Notes: generated by a model from the sequence alone, not told the origin. A stretch of 64,000 nt of DNA from JANNOG01 sp031398915 (GCA_031398915.1 JANNOG010000069.1:41125-105124), one strand, 5' to 3'; counted from the first letter of the stretch, positions 34,056 through 42,668 are shown. Translations and numbers: made by a program.

Positions 34056-34095
34056 CCTGTCGACCTCATCCGCTCGCCCATCGCTGGAACCGCCG

Positions 34096-34126
34096 TTGTC
34101 GCCCGGTGGGCGCCGTCGGCTATCCT
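34096..34126 (+). promoter_or_regulatory. Putative tRNA-Gln/tRNA-Glu promoter
   Basis: TTGTCG (34096-34101) and TATCCT (34121-34126) are spaced by 19 bases and end 34 bases before the mature tRNA-Gln. The region also lies in the divergent CapA 5' end. Confidence 0.4.
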
Positions 34127-34160
34127 TCCCCAGCACGTCGTCGTGAGGCGACCTGCCCCA

Positions 34161-34232
34161 TGGGGTATGGGGTAATTGGCAGCCCAACTGATTCTGGTTC
34201 AGTTAGTCTAGGTTCGAGTCCTGGTACCCCAG
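34161..34232 (+). tRNA. tRNA-Gln (anticodon CUG)
   Basis: The acceptor stem TGGGGTA pairs fully with TACCCCA, the anticodon stem ACTGA/TCAGT holds the loop TTCTGGT with anticodon CTG, and the T arm contains GTTCGAGTC. No CCA is encoded. It is a substrate for GatCAB transamidation and for MnmA-type U34 work only in its UUG isoacceptor, not this one. Confidence 0.93.
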
Positions 34233-34269
34233 CGTCCTCTCCCGCTCACGAGCGGCTGACCGGACACGC

Positions 34270-34342
34270 GGCCCCGTTGTGTAGTGGCCTAGCACGCCGC
34301 CCTCTCAAGGCGGTAGCGCCGGTTCGAATCCGGTCGGGGCTA
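34270..34342 (+). tRNA. tRNA-Glu (anticodon CUC)
   Basis: The acceptor stem GGCCCCG pairs with CGGGGCT (one G-U), the anticodon stem CCGCC/GGCGG holds the loop CTCTCAA with anticodon CTC, and the T arm has GGTTCGAATCC. CCA is encoded right after (34343-34345). It is followed by a strong terminator. Confidence 0.95.
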
Positions 34343-34347
34343 CCACC

Positions 34348-34377
34348 GACCCCCGGTCATCCGACCGGGGGTCTTGT
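34348..34377 (+). terminator. Terminator of the tRNA-Gln/tRNA-Glu unit, overlapping the iclR end
   Basis: GACCCCCGGT and ACCGGGGGTC form a perfect 10-bp stem around CATCCG, followed by TTGT. The stop codon of the convergent IclR gene lies in this loop (34357-34359), so the hairpin is shared by both transcripts' ends. Confidence 0.75.
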
Positions 34378-35109
34378 CGTGGGCACGGCAGCGGCCGCGC
34401 CGCGTCGCAGCGCCTCGGTCAGCCGGTTGGCGGCACCCATCACCGCGGGGGCGTGAAGTCGCCCGGGTTGTCGCCCGAGTCGCTCGATGGGGCCCGACAC
34501 CGAGACCGCAGCTATCACCCGTCCCTGTGGGCCGCGGACGGGGGCGGACACCGAGGTGACCCCGGCCTCTCGCTCGCCGACGCTCTGCGCCCACCCACGA
34601 CGGCGGACGACCGCCAGGGTGGAGGCGCTGAACCGGGCCGAGTTCATCGCGCGTTGCAGGCGCTCCTTCTCCTCCCAGGCCAGCAGGACCTGTGCCGCCG
34701 AACCGGCCTGCATGGACAGCACGGTGCCGACGGCCACGCTGTCGCGCAGTCCGGTCGGGCGCTCGGTCGCTGCGACACACACCCGGTGGTCCCCATGACG
34801 GCGGTACAGCTGCGTGCTCTCGCCCGTGTGATCGCGCAGGGCGGCCAGCACCGGGGTGGCCAGTGCGGCAAGCCGGTCCTCGCCGGCAGCCGTGGCCAAC
34901 TCGGCTAGCCGGGGCCCCAGCACGAAGCGACCCTGCTGGTCGCGGGCGACGAGCCGGTGGTGCTCCAGAGCCACGGCCAGTCGGTGGGCGGTCGGGCGCG
35001 CCAGGCCCGTCGCGGCGACCAGATGGGCGAGCGAGGCGGGACCACCCTCGAGCGCGGCCAACACCGCCGCCGCCTTGTCCAGCACTCCGACACCGCTATG
35101 CTTGTCCAC
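34357..35109 (-). CDS. ndgR: IclR-family regulator of amino acid genes (NdgR type)
   Basis: A 250-residue regulator. It begins HSGVGVLDKAAAVLAALE, has a winged-helix DNA-binding domain (LAHLVAATGLARPTAHRLAVALE) at about 20-65, and an IclR effector domain with ESTQLYRRHGDHRVCVA and GEREAGVTSVSAPVRG. These stretches match Streptomyces NdgR/AreB, which binds the leuCD promoter and controls leucine and nitrogen metabolism. It is divergent from leuC, and a palindrome lies between them. The frame is open 53 codons upstream of the chosen GTG at 35109, but that part reads into the leuC coding region on the other strand and is not conserved. Confidence 0.9.
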   Translation of the reverse strand: MDKHSGVGVLDKAAAVLAALEGGPASLAHLVAATGLARPTAHRLAVALEHHRLVARDQQGRFVLGPRLAELATAAGEDRLAALATPVLAALRDHTGESTQLYRRHGDHRVCVAATERPTGLRDSVAVGTVLSMQAGSAAQVLLAWEEKERLQRAMNSARFSASTLAVVRRRGWAQSVGEREAGVTSVSAPVRGPQGRVIAAVSVSGPIERLGRQPGRLHAPAVMGAANRLTEALRRGAAAAVPTTRPPVG

Positions 35110-35122
35110 GAGATGATATTGC

Positions 35123-35141
35123 CGTCTCACATGACGAGACG
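35123..35141. promoter_or_regulatory. Putative NdgR operator between iclR and leuC
   Basis: CGTCTC, seven bases, then GAGACG form a perfect 6-bp inverted repeat (CGTCTCACATGACGAGACG) in the 61-base divergent gap. GTCTCA-type palindromes are found before leuC in other actinobacteria with this regulator. The leuC ribosome binding site is GGAGG at 35161-35165. Confidence 0.6.
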
Positions 35142-35170
35142 CCAAGTCGGTTCTGCCAGAGGAGGCAGCC

Positions 35171-36589
35171 ATGTCCGGCACCCCGGTCACCCGCACGCTC
35201 GCCGAGAAGGTCTGGGATGCGCACGTCGTGCGCGCCGGCCAGGGGGACGAGCCCGACCTGCTGTACATCGATCTTCACCTCGTCCACGAGGTCACCAGCC
35301 CGCAGGCGTTCGACGGGTTGCGTCTCGCGGGTCGCCCCGTGAGACGTCCGGACCTGACCCTGGCGACCGAGGACCACAACGTCCCCACCGTCGACATCGA
35401 CCTGCCCATCGCCGACCCGGTCAGCCGAACCCAGGTCGACACGCTGCGCCGCAACTGCGCCGAGTTCGGTGTCCGGCTGTACAGCCTCGGCGACGTCGAG
35501 CAGGGGATCGTTCACGTGGTCGGCCCACAGCTGGGGCTCACCCAACCGGGCTTGACGGTGGTCTGCGGCGACAGCCACACCTCGACCCACGGCGCGTTCG
35601 GCGCCCTGGCCTTCGGGATCGGCACCAGCGAGGTCGAGCACGTGCTGGCCACGCAGACGCTGCCGCTGGCTCGACCCCGGACGATGGCCATCACCGTCGA
35701 CGGCGAACTGCCGCCCGGGTCCACCGCCAAGGACATCATCCTCGCCGTGATCGCCCGCATCGGCACCGGTGGGGGGCAGGGCTACGTCCTCGAATACCGG
35801 GGCGAGGCGATCCGTGCGCTGTCCATGGAGGCGCGGATGACCATCTGCAACATGTCGATCGAGGCCGGGGCGCGCGCCGGGATGATCGCCCCCGACGACA
35901 CGACGTTCGCCTATCTGGCGGGACGACCCCATGCCCCGGTCGGGGCCGCATGGGACGACGCCGTGGCCTACTGGCGCTCGCTGAGCAGCGATCCGGGCGC
36001 CCGGTTCGACGCCGAGGTCGTTCTCGACGCGGCGAGCATCGAACCCTTCGTCACGTGGGGGACCAACCCGGGTCAGGGTCTGCCCCTGTCGGGTGCAGTG
36101 CCTGATCCCAGCGCCATCGTCGACCCAGGCGAACGCTCGACGGCCGAGCGCGCGCTGTCCTACATGGACCTCACCCCGGGGACACCGTTGCGAGCGATCA
36201 AGGTCGACACGGTCTTCCTCGGTTCGTGCACCAACGGCCGGATCGAGGACCTGAGGGCCGCCGCCGAGGTGGTCCGGGGCCGCCGGCGCCACCCCGACGT
36301 ACGCGTTCTCGTGGTTCCGGGCTCGGAGCGGGTCCGTCAGGCAGCGATCGCCGAGGGTCTGGACGCGGTGTTCACCGACTTCGGTGCCGAGTGGCGACAC
36401 GCGGGCTGCTCGATGTGCCTGGGGATGAACCCCGACCAGTTGCGCGCCGGCGAGCGGGCCGCCAGTACCTCCAACCGCAACTTCGAGGGCCGGCAGGGCA
36501 AGGGTGGTCGCACTCACCTGGTCAGTCCGCTGGTGGCCGCGGCGACCGCAGTCCGCGGCACCCTGTCCAGCCCCGCGGACCTCGACTAG
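35171..36589 (+). CDS. leuC: 3-isopropylmalate dehydratase large subunit
   Basis: A 472-residue aconitase-fold subunit that, with LeuD, isomerises 2-isopropylmalate to 3-isopropylmalate. The [4Fe-4S] ligands are C353 (GSCTNGRIEDL), C413 and C416 (CSMCLGMN). Other landmarks: TVVCGDSHTSTHGAFG and SNRNFEGRQG. The ATG follows AGAGGAGG. LeuD comes 79 bases downstream on the same strand, probably in one operon controlled by the divergent IclR protein. Confidence 0.97.
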   Translation: MSGTPVTRTLAEKVWDAHVVRAGQGDEPDLLYIDLHLVHEVTSPQAFDGLRLAGRPVRRPDLTLATEDHNVPTVDIDLPIADPVSRTQVDTLRRNCAEFGVRLYSLGDVEQGIVHVVGPQLGLTQPGLTVVCGDSHTSTHGAFGALAFGIGTSEVEHVLATQTLPLARPRTMAITVDGELPPGSTAKDIILAVIARIGTGGGQGYVLEYRGEAIRALSMEARMTICNMSIEAGARAGMIAPDDTTFAYLAGRPHAPVGAAWDDAVAYWRSLSSDPGARFDAEVVLDAASIEPFVTWGTNPGQGLPLSGAVPDPSAIVDPGERSTAERALSYMDLTPGTPLRAIKVDTVFLGSCTNGRIEDLRAAAEVVRGRRRHPDVRVLVVPGSERVRQAAIAEGLDAVFTDFGAEWRHAGCSMCLGMNPDQLRAGERAASTSNRNFEGRQGKGGRTHLVSPLVAAATAVRGTLSSPADLD

Positions 36590-36668
36590 TCCTGCCCCAG
36601 CCCGACCCAGCTCCGACCCAGCCCTGACCCACACGGACCAGCCTCAGCCCCGAGATGAGAGATCGATC

Positions 36669-37259
36669 ATGGAGCCATTCACGACCCACACCGGCGTCGG
36701 CGTTCCGCTGCGGGCATCGAACGTCGACACCGACCAGATCATCCCGGCGGTCTACCTCAAGCGAGTGACCCGGACCGGGTTCGAGGACGGCCTGTTCGCC
36801 GCCTGGCGCACCGATCCCGACTTCGTCCTCAACATCCCCGCCTACACCACCGGCACCGTTCTGGTCGCCGGGCCGGACTTCGGCACCGGGTCCAGTCGCG
36901 AACATGCGGTGTGGGCGCTCGCGAACTACGGCTTCCGGGCCGTGCTGTCGTCCCGCTTCGCCGACATCTTCCGCGGCAACGCGGGCAAGCAGGGCCTGGT
37001 CGCGGGCACCGTCGAGCAGTCCGGCATCGAGGCGCTGTGGGTCGAGCTGGAGGCTCGGCCCGGCTCGCAGGTCACCGTTGACCTGGTTGCTCGCCAGGTG
37101 CGCTGCGGTGACGTCGTCGTGGCGATGGCCGTGGACGACTACACCCGGTGGCGGCTGCTGGAGGGCCTCGACGATATCGGGCTGACCCTGCGTCACGTCG
37201 ACGAGGTCACCTCGTTCGAGGCGCGCCGCGAGGCGTGGCGGCCGCGCACTGTGGCCTGA
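36669..37259 (+). CDS. leuD: 3-isopropylmalate dehydratase small subunit
   Basis: A 196-residue subunit with the swivelling domain of the aconitase family: the stretch NVDTDQIIPAVYLKRV, the GPDFGTGSSREHAVWAL motif that binds substrate, and SSRFADIFRGNAGKQGL. It pairs with LeuC. The frame is open upstream to 36504 but the ATG at 36669 fits the family start. The 79-base gap from leuC is C-rich with short repeats of CCCAGC and GACCC; I see no promoter in it. Confidence 0.96.
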   Translation: MEPFTTHTGVGVPLRASNVDTDQIIPAVYLKRVTRTGFEDGLFAAWRTDPDFVLNIPAYTTGTVLVAGPDFGTGSSREHAVWALANYGFRAVLSSRFADIFRGNAGKQGLVAGTVEQSGIEALWVELEARPGSQVTVDLVARQVRCGDVVVAMAVDDYTRWRLLEGLDDIGLTLRHVDEVTSFEARREAWRPRTVA

Positions 37260-37331
37260 TCCATCCGCCCCGACCGGCGGGTCGACCTGCCCGAGTCGGC
37301 ACGTGGCGTCCGGATGGGCCACCATGGGCCG

Positions 37332-38648
37332 GTGAGTGACACCCTCATCGTCCACGGCGGATCCCCACTCTCGGGTCGGATCGCCGTCAGGGGCGCGAAG
37401 AACTTCGTGACCAAGGCCATGGTGGCGTCCCTGCTGGGGGAGGCGCCGTCCCGATTGCGTGGCGTGCCCGAGATCAGTGACGTCAAGGTCGTCCAGGGCC
37501 TGCTGGAGCTGTACGGCGTGCAGGTCAGCAGGTCCGGCGCGGACGGCGAGATGCTGCTGGACCCCTCAGCCGTCGAGCTGGCCGGAGCGGCCGATATCGA
37601 CGCCCATGCGGGTTCCAGCCGGATCCCGATCCTCTTCTGCGGCCCACTGCTGCATCGCCTCGGTGAGGCGTTCATCCCCGACCTGGGTGGCTGCCGGATC
37701 GGGGACCGACCGATCAACTTCCACCTGGACGTGCTCCGCCAGTTCGGCGCCGTCGTGGACAAGTTGCCCAACGGGATCAGGATCCGCGCGCCCCGACGGC
37801 TGCAGGGCACCAAGGTCGAGTTGCCCTACCCGAGCGTGGGCGCCACCGAGCAGCTACTGCTGACGGCGGTGCGCGCCGAGGGTGTGACCGAGCTCAAGGG
37901 CGCCGCGATCGAGCCCGAGATCGGCGACCTGATCGCCGTACTGCAGAAGATGGGCGCGATCATCAGCGTCGACACCGATCGGGTGATCCGCATCGAGGGT
38001 GTCGACGCACTGGGCGGCTACACCCACCGGGCCCTACCCGATCGCACCGAGGCGGCCTCGTGGGCGTCGGCCGCGCTCGCGACCGGCGGTGACGTCTTCG
38101 TCGAGGGTGCCCGCCAGGCGGACATGATGACCTTCCTCAACACCTTCCGGAAGGTGGGTGGGGCGTTCGACATCGACGACGACGGCATCCGCTTCTTCCA
38201 CCCCGGCGGCGACCTCAACTCCATCGTCCTCGAGACCGACGTCCACCCCGGCTTCATGACGGACTGGCAGCAGCCGCTGGTCGTGGCGTTGACGCAGGCG
38301 ACGGGCCTGTCCATCGTCCACGAGACGGTGTACGAGAACCGGTTCGGATTCACCGAGGCGCTCCGTCAGATGGGCGCGCACATCCAGATCTATCGCGAGT
38401 GCCTGGGCGGGTCACCGTGTCGCTTCGGGCAACGCAACTTCCGCCACTCGGCGGTGATCTCGGGCCCGACCAAGCTGACCAGTGCCGAGATCTCCGTTCC
38501 CGACCTGCGCGGTGGTTTCAGTCACCTGATCGCCGCGTTGGCTGCCGAGGGGACCACGACGGTGCGCGGTATCGGCATCATCGATCGCGGATACGAGCAC
38601 TTTCACGACAAGCTCGAGGCGCTCGGCGCCAAGGTCGTCCGGGCCTGA
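37332..38648 (+). CDS. murA: UDP-N-acetylglucosamine 1-carboxyvinyltransferase
   Basis: A 438-residue enzyme that transfers enolpyruvate from PEP to UDP-GlcNAc, the first committed step of peptidoglycan synthesis. It has RGAKNFVTKAMVAS at the N-terminus and the active-site loop with C121 in DLGGCRIGDRPINFH; a cysteine here usually means fosfomycin sensitivity. The C-terminal part has WQQPLVVALTQATG and RGGFSHLIAALAAEG. It is very close to the Streptomyces protein. GTG 37332 is chosen over 37314 because SDTLIVHGG opens the conserved region. No ribosome binding site is clear. Confidence 0.94.
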   Translation: MSDTLIVHGGSPLSGRIAVRGAKNFVTKAMVASLLGEAPSRLRGVPEISDVKVVQGLLELYGVQVSRSGADGEMLLDPSAVELAGAADIDAHAGSSRIPILFCGPLLHRLGEAFIPDLGGCRIGDRPINFHLDVLRQFGAVVDKLPNGIRIRAPRRLQGTKVELPYPSVGATEQLLLTAVRAEGVTELKGAAIEPEIGDLIAVLQKMGAIISVDTDRVIRIEGVDALGGYTHRALPDRTEAASWASAALATGGDVFVEGARQADMMTFLNTFRKVGGAFDIDDDGIRFFHPGGDLNSIVLETDVHPGFMTDWQQPLVVALTQATGLSIVHETVYENRFGFTEALRQMGAHIQIYRECLGGSPCRFGQRNFRHSAVISGPTKLTSAEISVPDLRGGFSHLIAALAAEGTTTVRGIGIIDRGYEHFHDKLEALGAKVVRA

Positions 38649-38668
38649 CGCCCGGCGCGCCGGACCGT

Positions 38669-38748
38669 CTGGTCAGGTGCCGCGACAGCTGGTCAGGTGC
38701 TACAAGAGCTGCTCAGGTGCTACGAGAGCTGGTCAGGTGCTGCGAGAG
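38669..38748 (+). repeat. Four 20-nt tandem repeats at the murA/cofC convergence
   Basis: The unit CTGGTCAGGTGCTACGAGAG (variants differ at 1-4 bases) repeats four times at 38669, 38689, 38709 and 38729. It lies after murA and runs into the last codons of cofC on the minus strand, supplying the cofC stop codon. Copy number is likely to vary between strains. Confidence 0.9.
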
Positions 38749-39377
38749 AGGACTGCGGTGGTCGCTCGTCCGACCCCCAGACCGATGGCCGCCTCCAGGT
38801 CGGCCGACGTGTCCACGTCACGGCGCAGTCTCGGTAGCGCGAGGTCGAGACTGACGCCGCCGCGGGCGTGGCGCACTGCCGAGCCCGGACCGAACTGCGG
38901 ATGCAGTGCCGCCGGGTGCGCCGCGGCCAACAGCACGGTGCCCTCGGACTCAGTGTCGGGGACGACGACCGTGGCGGCACCTGCGGCGAGGGCCATCATG
39001 CAGGCGTCCAGCGCCCGCGTCACGTCTCGCGGGCGGACGGCGGGCAGGTCGGCGAGCAGGATGGCGCATGGTCGATGCCGTGGGGCCACGTCCAGCCCGG
39101 CTCGAACCGCGGCATCCAACCCCAGGGCCGGGTCGGCCACGGATTCGGCGCCGAACGTGGCAGCCAACGACCGCACCGCGGCGTCGGCACTGACCACCAG
39201 GATGCCGGCGACCCGCGACGACCCCGCGACGGCTGCCACTGTGTCCGTGGCGACCGCAGCAGCGATGGCGAGACGGCGACTGCCCAGCGGGGACAGGCGC
39301 GTCTTCGCGAACGGCCCGCCCTTGACCGGCAGGACGACCGTCCACGGCCATGGGGTGCCGACGGGGATGTCCATCAC
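38733..39377 (-). CDS. cofC: 2-phospho-L-lactate (PEP) guanylyltransferase, F420 biosynthesis
   Basis: A 214-residue nucleotidyltransferase-fold protein that activates 2-phospholactate or PEP with GTP for coenzyme F420. The N-terminus has the typical VVLPVKGGPFAKTRLSP, followed by VVSADAAV, the LLADLPAVRP metal-binding segment, VVVPDTESEGTVLLAA, and the FGPGSAVRHARGG motif. The last few residues (LSRST) are encoded by the tandem repeats. The gene is convergent with murA and divergent from plsC. Its presence shows F420-dependent metabolism. Two ATG codons in a row mark the start; either may be used. Confidence 0.88.
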   Translation of the reverse strand: MMDIPVGTPWPWTVVLPVKGGPFAKTRLSPLGSRRLAIAAAVATDTVAAVAGSSRVAGILVVSADAAVRSLAATFGAESVADPALGLDAAVRAGLDVAPRHRPCAILLADLPAVRPRDVTRALDACMMALAAGAATVVVPDTESEGTVLLAAAHPAALHPQFGPGSAVRHARGGVSLDLALPRLRRDVDTSADLEAAIGLGVGRATTAVLSRST

Positions 39378-39447
39378 TGGTCATGATCGGGTATCCGCAC
39401 CCGAGCCGGTGACGCGCCCGGCGTCGTCGTGCGACACCACCGCGACC

Positions 39448-39453
39448 TAGCCT
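39448..39453 (+). promoter_or_regulatory. -10-like box TAGCCT for plsC
   Basis: TAGCCT ends 6 bases before the ATG at 39460, and there is no ribosome binding site. This fits a leaderless transcript. Confidence 0.45.
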
Positions 39454-39459
39454 GGGCGC

Positions 39460-40206
39460 ATGGCACCACCTCGCGAGCAGCGTCGCCGGCTGGGCTGGGG
39501 CTATCGCCTCGGCATCGGGGTCGTCCTGCCCAGCCTGTCGGTGCTCCACCGTCGTGACTGGCGCGGCGCGGCCAATCTGCCCCGGACCGGTGGCGCCGTG
39601 GTCGTCGCCAACCACGTGACACACCTGGATACCGTGACAGCCGGTCACTTCGTCTGGGCCAACGGCCGCGTGATGAGGTACCTGGCCAAGTCGTCGTTGT
39701 GGCGCAACCGATTCCTGGGAGCGTTGCTGACGAGCGCAGGTCAGATACCCGTCGAGCGCGGCGGTGAGAATGCCGCACTGGCCTACCAGGCGGCGGTCGA
39801 CGTCGTTCGCCGCGGTGAGGTCGTCATCGTGTTCCCCGAGGGGACGCTGACCCGGGATCCACTGCTGTGGCCGATGCGTGCCAAGACCGGGGCGGCCAGG
39901 ATCGCCCTGGAGACCGGCTGTCCGGTGATCCCGCTCGGTCAATGGGGCGCCCACAGAATCCTGCCCCGGTACGGCCGGGTCATCCGATTCCTGCCCCGAC
40001 GCACGGTGGCCGTGTGGGCCGGGCCCGCCGTGCCGCTGGACGATCTGATGGGCCGGGTCGTCGACGCCGACGTGTTGGGCCTCGCCACCGAGCGGATCAT
40101 GACCGCGTTGACCGCGGTGGTCGCCGATCAGCGAGGCGAGGTCCCCCCGTCGACCCTGTTCGATCCGCGTGAACACGGCCTGCCGGACACCGGCAAGCAC
40201 GAATGA
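39460..40206 (+). CDS. plsC: 1-acyl-glycerol-3-phosphate acyltransferase family protein
   Basis: A 248-residue membrane-associated acyltransferase for phosphatidic acid synthesis. The catalytic NHVTHLD (NHxxxxD box), the IPVERGG region, and the FPEGTLTRD phosphate-binding motif are intact; GCPVIPLGQWG is the fourth block. A hydrophobic N-terminal helix (GYRLGIGVVLPSLSVL) docks it to the membrane. In actinobacteria such genes often stand near cofC and ddl, as here. Which acyl-glycerophosphate it prefers cannot be read from sequence. Confidence 0.9.
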   Translation: MAPPREQRRRLGWGYRLGIGVVLPSLSVLHRRDWRGAANLPRTGGAVVVANHVTHLDTVTAGHFVWANGRVMRYLAKSSLWRNRFLGALLTSAGQIPVERGGENAALAYQAAVDVVRRGEVVIVFPEGTLTRDPLLWPMRAKTGAARIALETGCPVIPLGQWGAHRILPRYGRVIRFLPRRTVAVWAGPAVPLDDLMGRVVDADVLGLATERIMTALTAVVADQRGEVPPSTLFDPREHGLPDTGKHE

Positions 40207-40224
40207 GCGGGACCGTGAATCTGC

Positions 40225-41391
40225 TCACGCCTGATCGAGTGCCCCGCTGAGGTCGGCCCACAGGTCCTCGACGTGTTCCAGGCCGACGGACAACCGCATC
40301 AGGCCCTTGGGCACCGTCGCCGATTCGCCTCGGTGTCGGCGACGGCGCTCGATGAGGGACTCCACTCCGCCGAGGCTGGTGGCGTGGGTCCACACCCGGC
40401 ACGCGTCCGCAACCCGTTCGGCGGTCACCGCGCCGTCGACCTCGACGGCGATCATGTTGCCCGGTCCGCTCGACTGCCGCGTCGTGGTGGCATGGCCCGG
40501 GTCGTCGATCAGGCCGGGATAGCGGACCCGGGTCACCCGGGGATGGGTCCGTAGCCGCTGGGCCAGGATCGTGGCCGATCCCTCGGCACGTTCGAGGCGG
40601 ACGTCCAGGGTGCGCAACCCCCGCAGCACCAGCCATGCCTCGAACGGCCCGGGGACGGCACCATCCGAACGGCGCCGGCGCCTGAGCCCCTCGTGCGTCG
40701 CCGGATCCGCGGTGATCGCGACCCCCATCAGGACGTCGGAGTGACCGGACAGCATCTTGGTCGCCGAGTGCACGGTGACGTCGGCTCCCAGCTCGATCGG
40801 GCGCATCCGCAGAGGTGTCGCGAAGGTGGCATCGACCGCGACCACGGCCCCCACAGCATGTGCCGCGTCACTGATCGCCGCCACGTCCGCGACGTCGAGC
40901 AGCGGATTGCTCGGGCACTCCACCCACACCAGGTGTGCGCCCACCAGCGCGGCAGCGACCTGCTCGCCGTCGGTCAGGTCGACCCGGCGAATCTCGGCCC
41001 AACCCCGTGCGCCCAATTCGGCTAACCGGGCGGCGGTCCCGCTGTACTCCGCGTTGCCCGTCACGATCACCCGGGGCATCGCGACGGGGCCGCCGGCGAA
41101 CAGGGCGTGGTCGATCGTGGCGGTGATGGCCGCCATGCCCGACGCGAACACGGTGGCGTGTCCGCCGTCGAGGTCACCCAGGGCGCTCTCGAGCGCTGCC
41201 CACGTGTCGACGTCCGTGCGCGCGTAGTCGACCACGGTGGCGTCCAGGGTCCAGTCCGCGTCAGGGTCCGCATCGGCGGCGTGAAACGTCGTCGACAACG
41301 TGATGGGTGGGTTGAGCGGGCCACCGATGGTTCGGGGTGGACGCCCCGCAGCGACGACGCGAGTGGCGTGATGCATCGGAGACGACGGCAT
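40225..41391 (-). CDS. Cystathionine gamma-synthase/lyase-like PLP enzyme
   Basis: A 388-residue Cys/Met-metabolism PLP enzyme. The PLP lysine is in VTVHSATKMLSGHSDV; ATRVVAAGRPP, PLNPPITLSTTFHA and a Tyr-Ala-Arg segment open the protein, and VWVECPSNPLLDVAD is the usual PLP-contact region. Such proteins make or split cystathionine; the exact reaction is not decided by these motifs. The start ATG at 41391 is preferred because TAGCGT lies 5 bases before it on the minus strand, although the frame is open to 41439. It is divergent from ddl and convergent with plsC. Confidence 0.85.
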   Translation of the reverse strand: MPSSPMHHATRVVAAGRPPRTIGGPLNPPITLSTTFHAADADPDADWTLDATVVDYARTDVDTWAALESALGDLDGGHATVFASGMAAITATIDHALFAGGPVAMPRVIVTGNAEYSGTAARLAELGARGWAEIRRVDLTDGEQVAAALVGAHLVWVECPSNPLLDVADVAAISDAAHAVGAVVAVDATFATPLRMRPIELGADVTVHSATKMLSGHSDVLMGVAITADPATHEGLRRRRRSDGAVPGPFEAWLVLRGLRTLDVRLERAEGSATILAQRLRTHPRVTRVRYPGLIDDPGHATTTRQSSGPGNMIAVEVDGAVTAERVADACRVWTHATSLGGVESLIERRRRHRGESATVPKGLMRLSVGLEHVEDLWADLSGALDQA

Positions 41392-41396
41392 GAGGC

Positions 41397-41402
41397 ACGC
41401 TA
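41397..41402 (-). promoter_or_regulatory. -10-like box TAGCGT for the cystathionine gamma-synthase-like gene
   Basis: Read on the minus strand, TAGCGT is followed by five bases and then the ATG at 41391. The pattern is the same as on the plus strand. Confidence 0.4.
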
Positions 41403-41443
41403 TCCAGTCACCGTGTCCACCGCTGCGGTGGATCGACACGGAC

Positions 41444-41449
41444 TAGCCT
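41444..41449 (+). promoter_or_regulatory. -10-like box TAGCCT for ddl
   Basis: TAGCCT ends 8 bases before the ATG at 41458; no clear Shine-Dalgarno sequence is present. Confidence 0.4.
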
Positions 41450-41457
41450 CCCAGGCG

Positions 41458-42618
41458 ATGAACACGTCGGCCACCACCCAGACACCCGCGCGATCCACCA
41501 CGTCCAGGCCACGGGTCGCCGTCCTGTTCGGTGGCCGCTCGGGCGAACATGCCATCTCGTGCGCCACCGCCGCTGGGGTGCTGGGCGCGATCGACCGGTC
41601 GGTCTACGACGTCGTGGCCGTGGGCATCACCCGCGACGGGCAGTGGCTGCAGGTCGACGACGATCCGAACCGTTGGCGCATCGTCGAGGGGCGGCTGCCC
41701 GAGGTCACGGTGGACTCGGCACTGCGCATCGACGGTCATGCCGCGCACGTCCTGCCCGGCCTCCAGGTGGGCGACGCGCGCCTGCACCCGCTGACTGCCG
41801 GCAGCGCCGCCGTGCCCCTGGACGTCGTCTTCCCCGTCCTGCACGGCCCCTACGGCGAAGACGGCACCGTCCAGGGCCTGCTGGACCTCGCCGGCATCCG
41901 ATACGTCGGATCGGGCGTGCTGGCCTCGGCCGTGGGCATGGACAAGCACGTGATGAAGACGCTGCTGCGCGCCGCTGGACTGCCCGTGGCGGACTGGGTG
42001 AGCGTCTCGATCGACCAGTGGCGCGGCGATCGGGTCGGGGTCAGCCATCAGGTGGCACGCCTGGGCTGGCCGGTGTTCGTCAAGCCTGCCCGGGCGGGGT
42101 CCAGCCTGGGCGTCAGTCGGGTCAAGGACGACGCGGGTCTCGACGCCGCCATCGCCGCCGCTGCCGAGCACGACCCGCGCCTGGTGATCGAGGCCGCCGT
42201 CACCGGCCGCGAGATCGAGTGCGGTGTCCTGGGTGGCCTCGACGGCTCGCCTGCCGAGGCCAGCGAATGCGGCGAGATCGTCATGCTGGGTGGGCGAGAG
42301 TTCTACGACTTCGAGGCCAAGTACCTGGATCCGTCCGCCGCCCGACTGGACTGCCCGGCAGACCTGCCGCCCGGGGTGGCGGCCCGGGTCGCCACGGTGG
42401 CGCTGGCCGCGTTCGAGGCCCTGCGGTGCGAGGGGTTGGCCAGGGTCGACGTCTTCGTCGACGGCCGGCAGGTCGTCGTCAACGAGGTCAACACGATGCC
42501 GGGATTCACTCCCATCTCGATGTACCCGCGGATGTGGCAGGCCACCGGACTGGACTACCCGGCGCTGGTGGACCGACTGTTGCGGATCGCCCTCGCCCGT
42601 CCGGTCGGCCTGCGCTGA
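41458..42618 (+). CDS. ddl: D-alanine--D-alanine ligase
   Basis: A 386-residue ATP-grasp ligase that makes the D-Ala-D-Ala end of the peptidoglycan stem peptide. It has VAVLFGGRSGEHAIS, LHGPYGEDGTVQGLL, the ATP-binding PVFVKPARAGSSLGVS, and the metal-binding EVNTMPGFTPISMYP. A tyrosine in the omega loop (FYDFEAKY) indicates a D-Ala-D-Ala and not a D-Ala-D-lactate ligase, so vancomycin sensitivity is expected. The frame is open far upstream but only the ATG at 41458 fits. It is part of the actinobacterial ddl, DUF3515, thiL cluster. Confidence 0.95.
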   Translation: MNTSATTQTPARSTTSRPRVAVLFGGRSGEHAISCATAAGVLGAIDRSVYDVVAVGITRDGQWLQVDDDPNRWRIVEGRLPEVTVDSALRIDGHAAHVLPGLQVGDARLHPLTAGSAAVPLDVVFPVLHGPYGEDGTVQGLLDLAGIRYVGSGVLASAVGMDKHVMKTLLRAAGLPVADWVSVSIDQWRGDRVGVSHQVARLGWPVFVKPARAGSSLGVSRVKDDAGLDAAIAAAAEHDPRLVIEAAVTGREIECGVLGGLDGSPAEASECGEIVMLGGREFYDFEAKYLDPSAARLDCPADLPPGVAARVATVALAAFEALRCEGLARVDVFVDGRQVVVNEVNTMPGFTPISMYPRMWQATGLDYPALVDRLLRIALARPVGLR

Positions 42619-42668
42619 CGCGACGTCGTGGCCCGGCCGCAGGACTGCTGCAGTCGGGGGTGGCGTCG

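Noticed and set aside
38669..38748. Possible CRISPR array
   Set aside because: The 20-nt units are contiguous with no unique spacers, and there are no cas genes.
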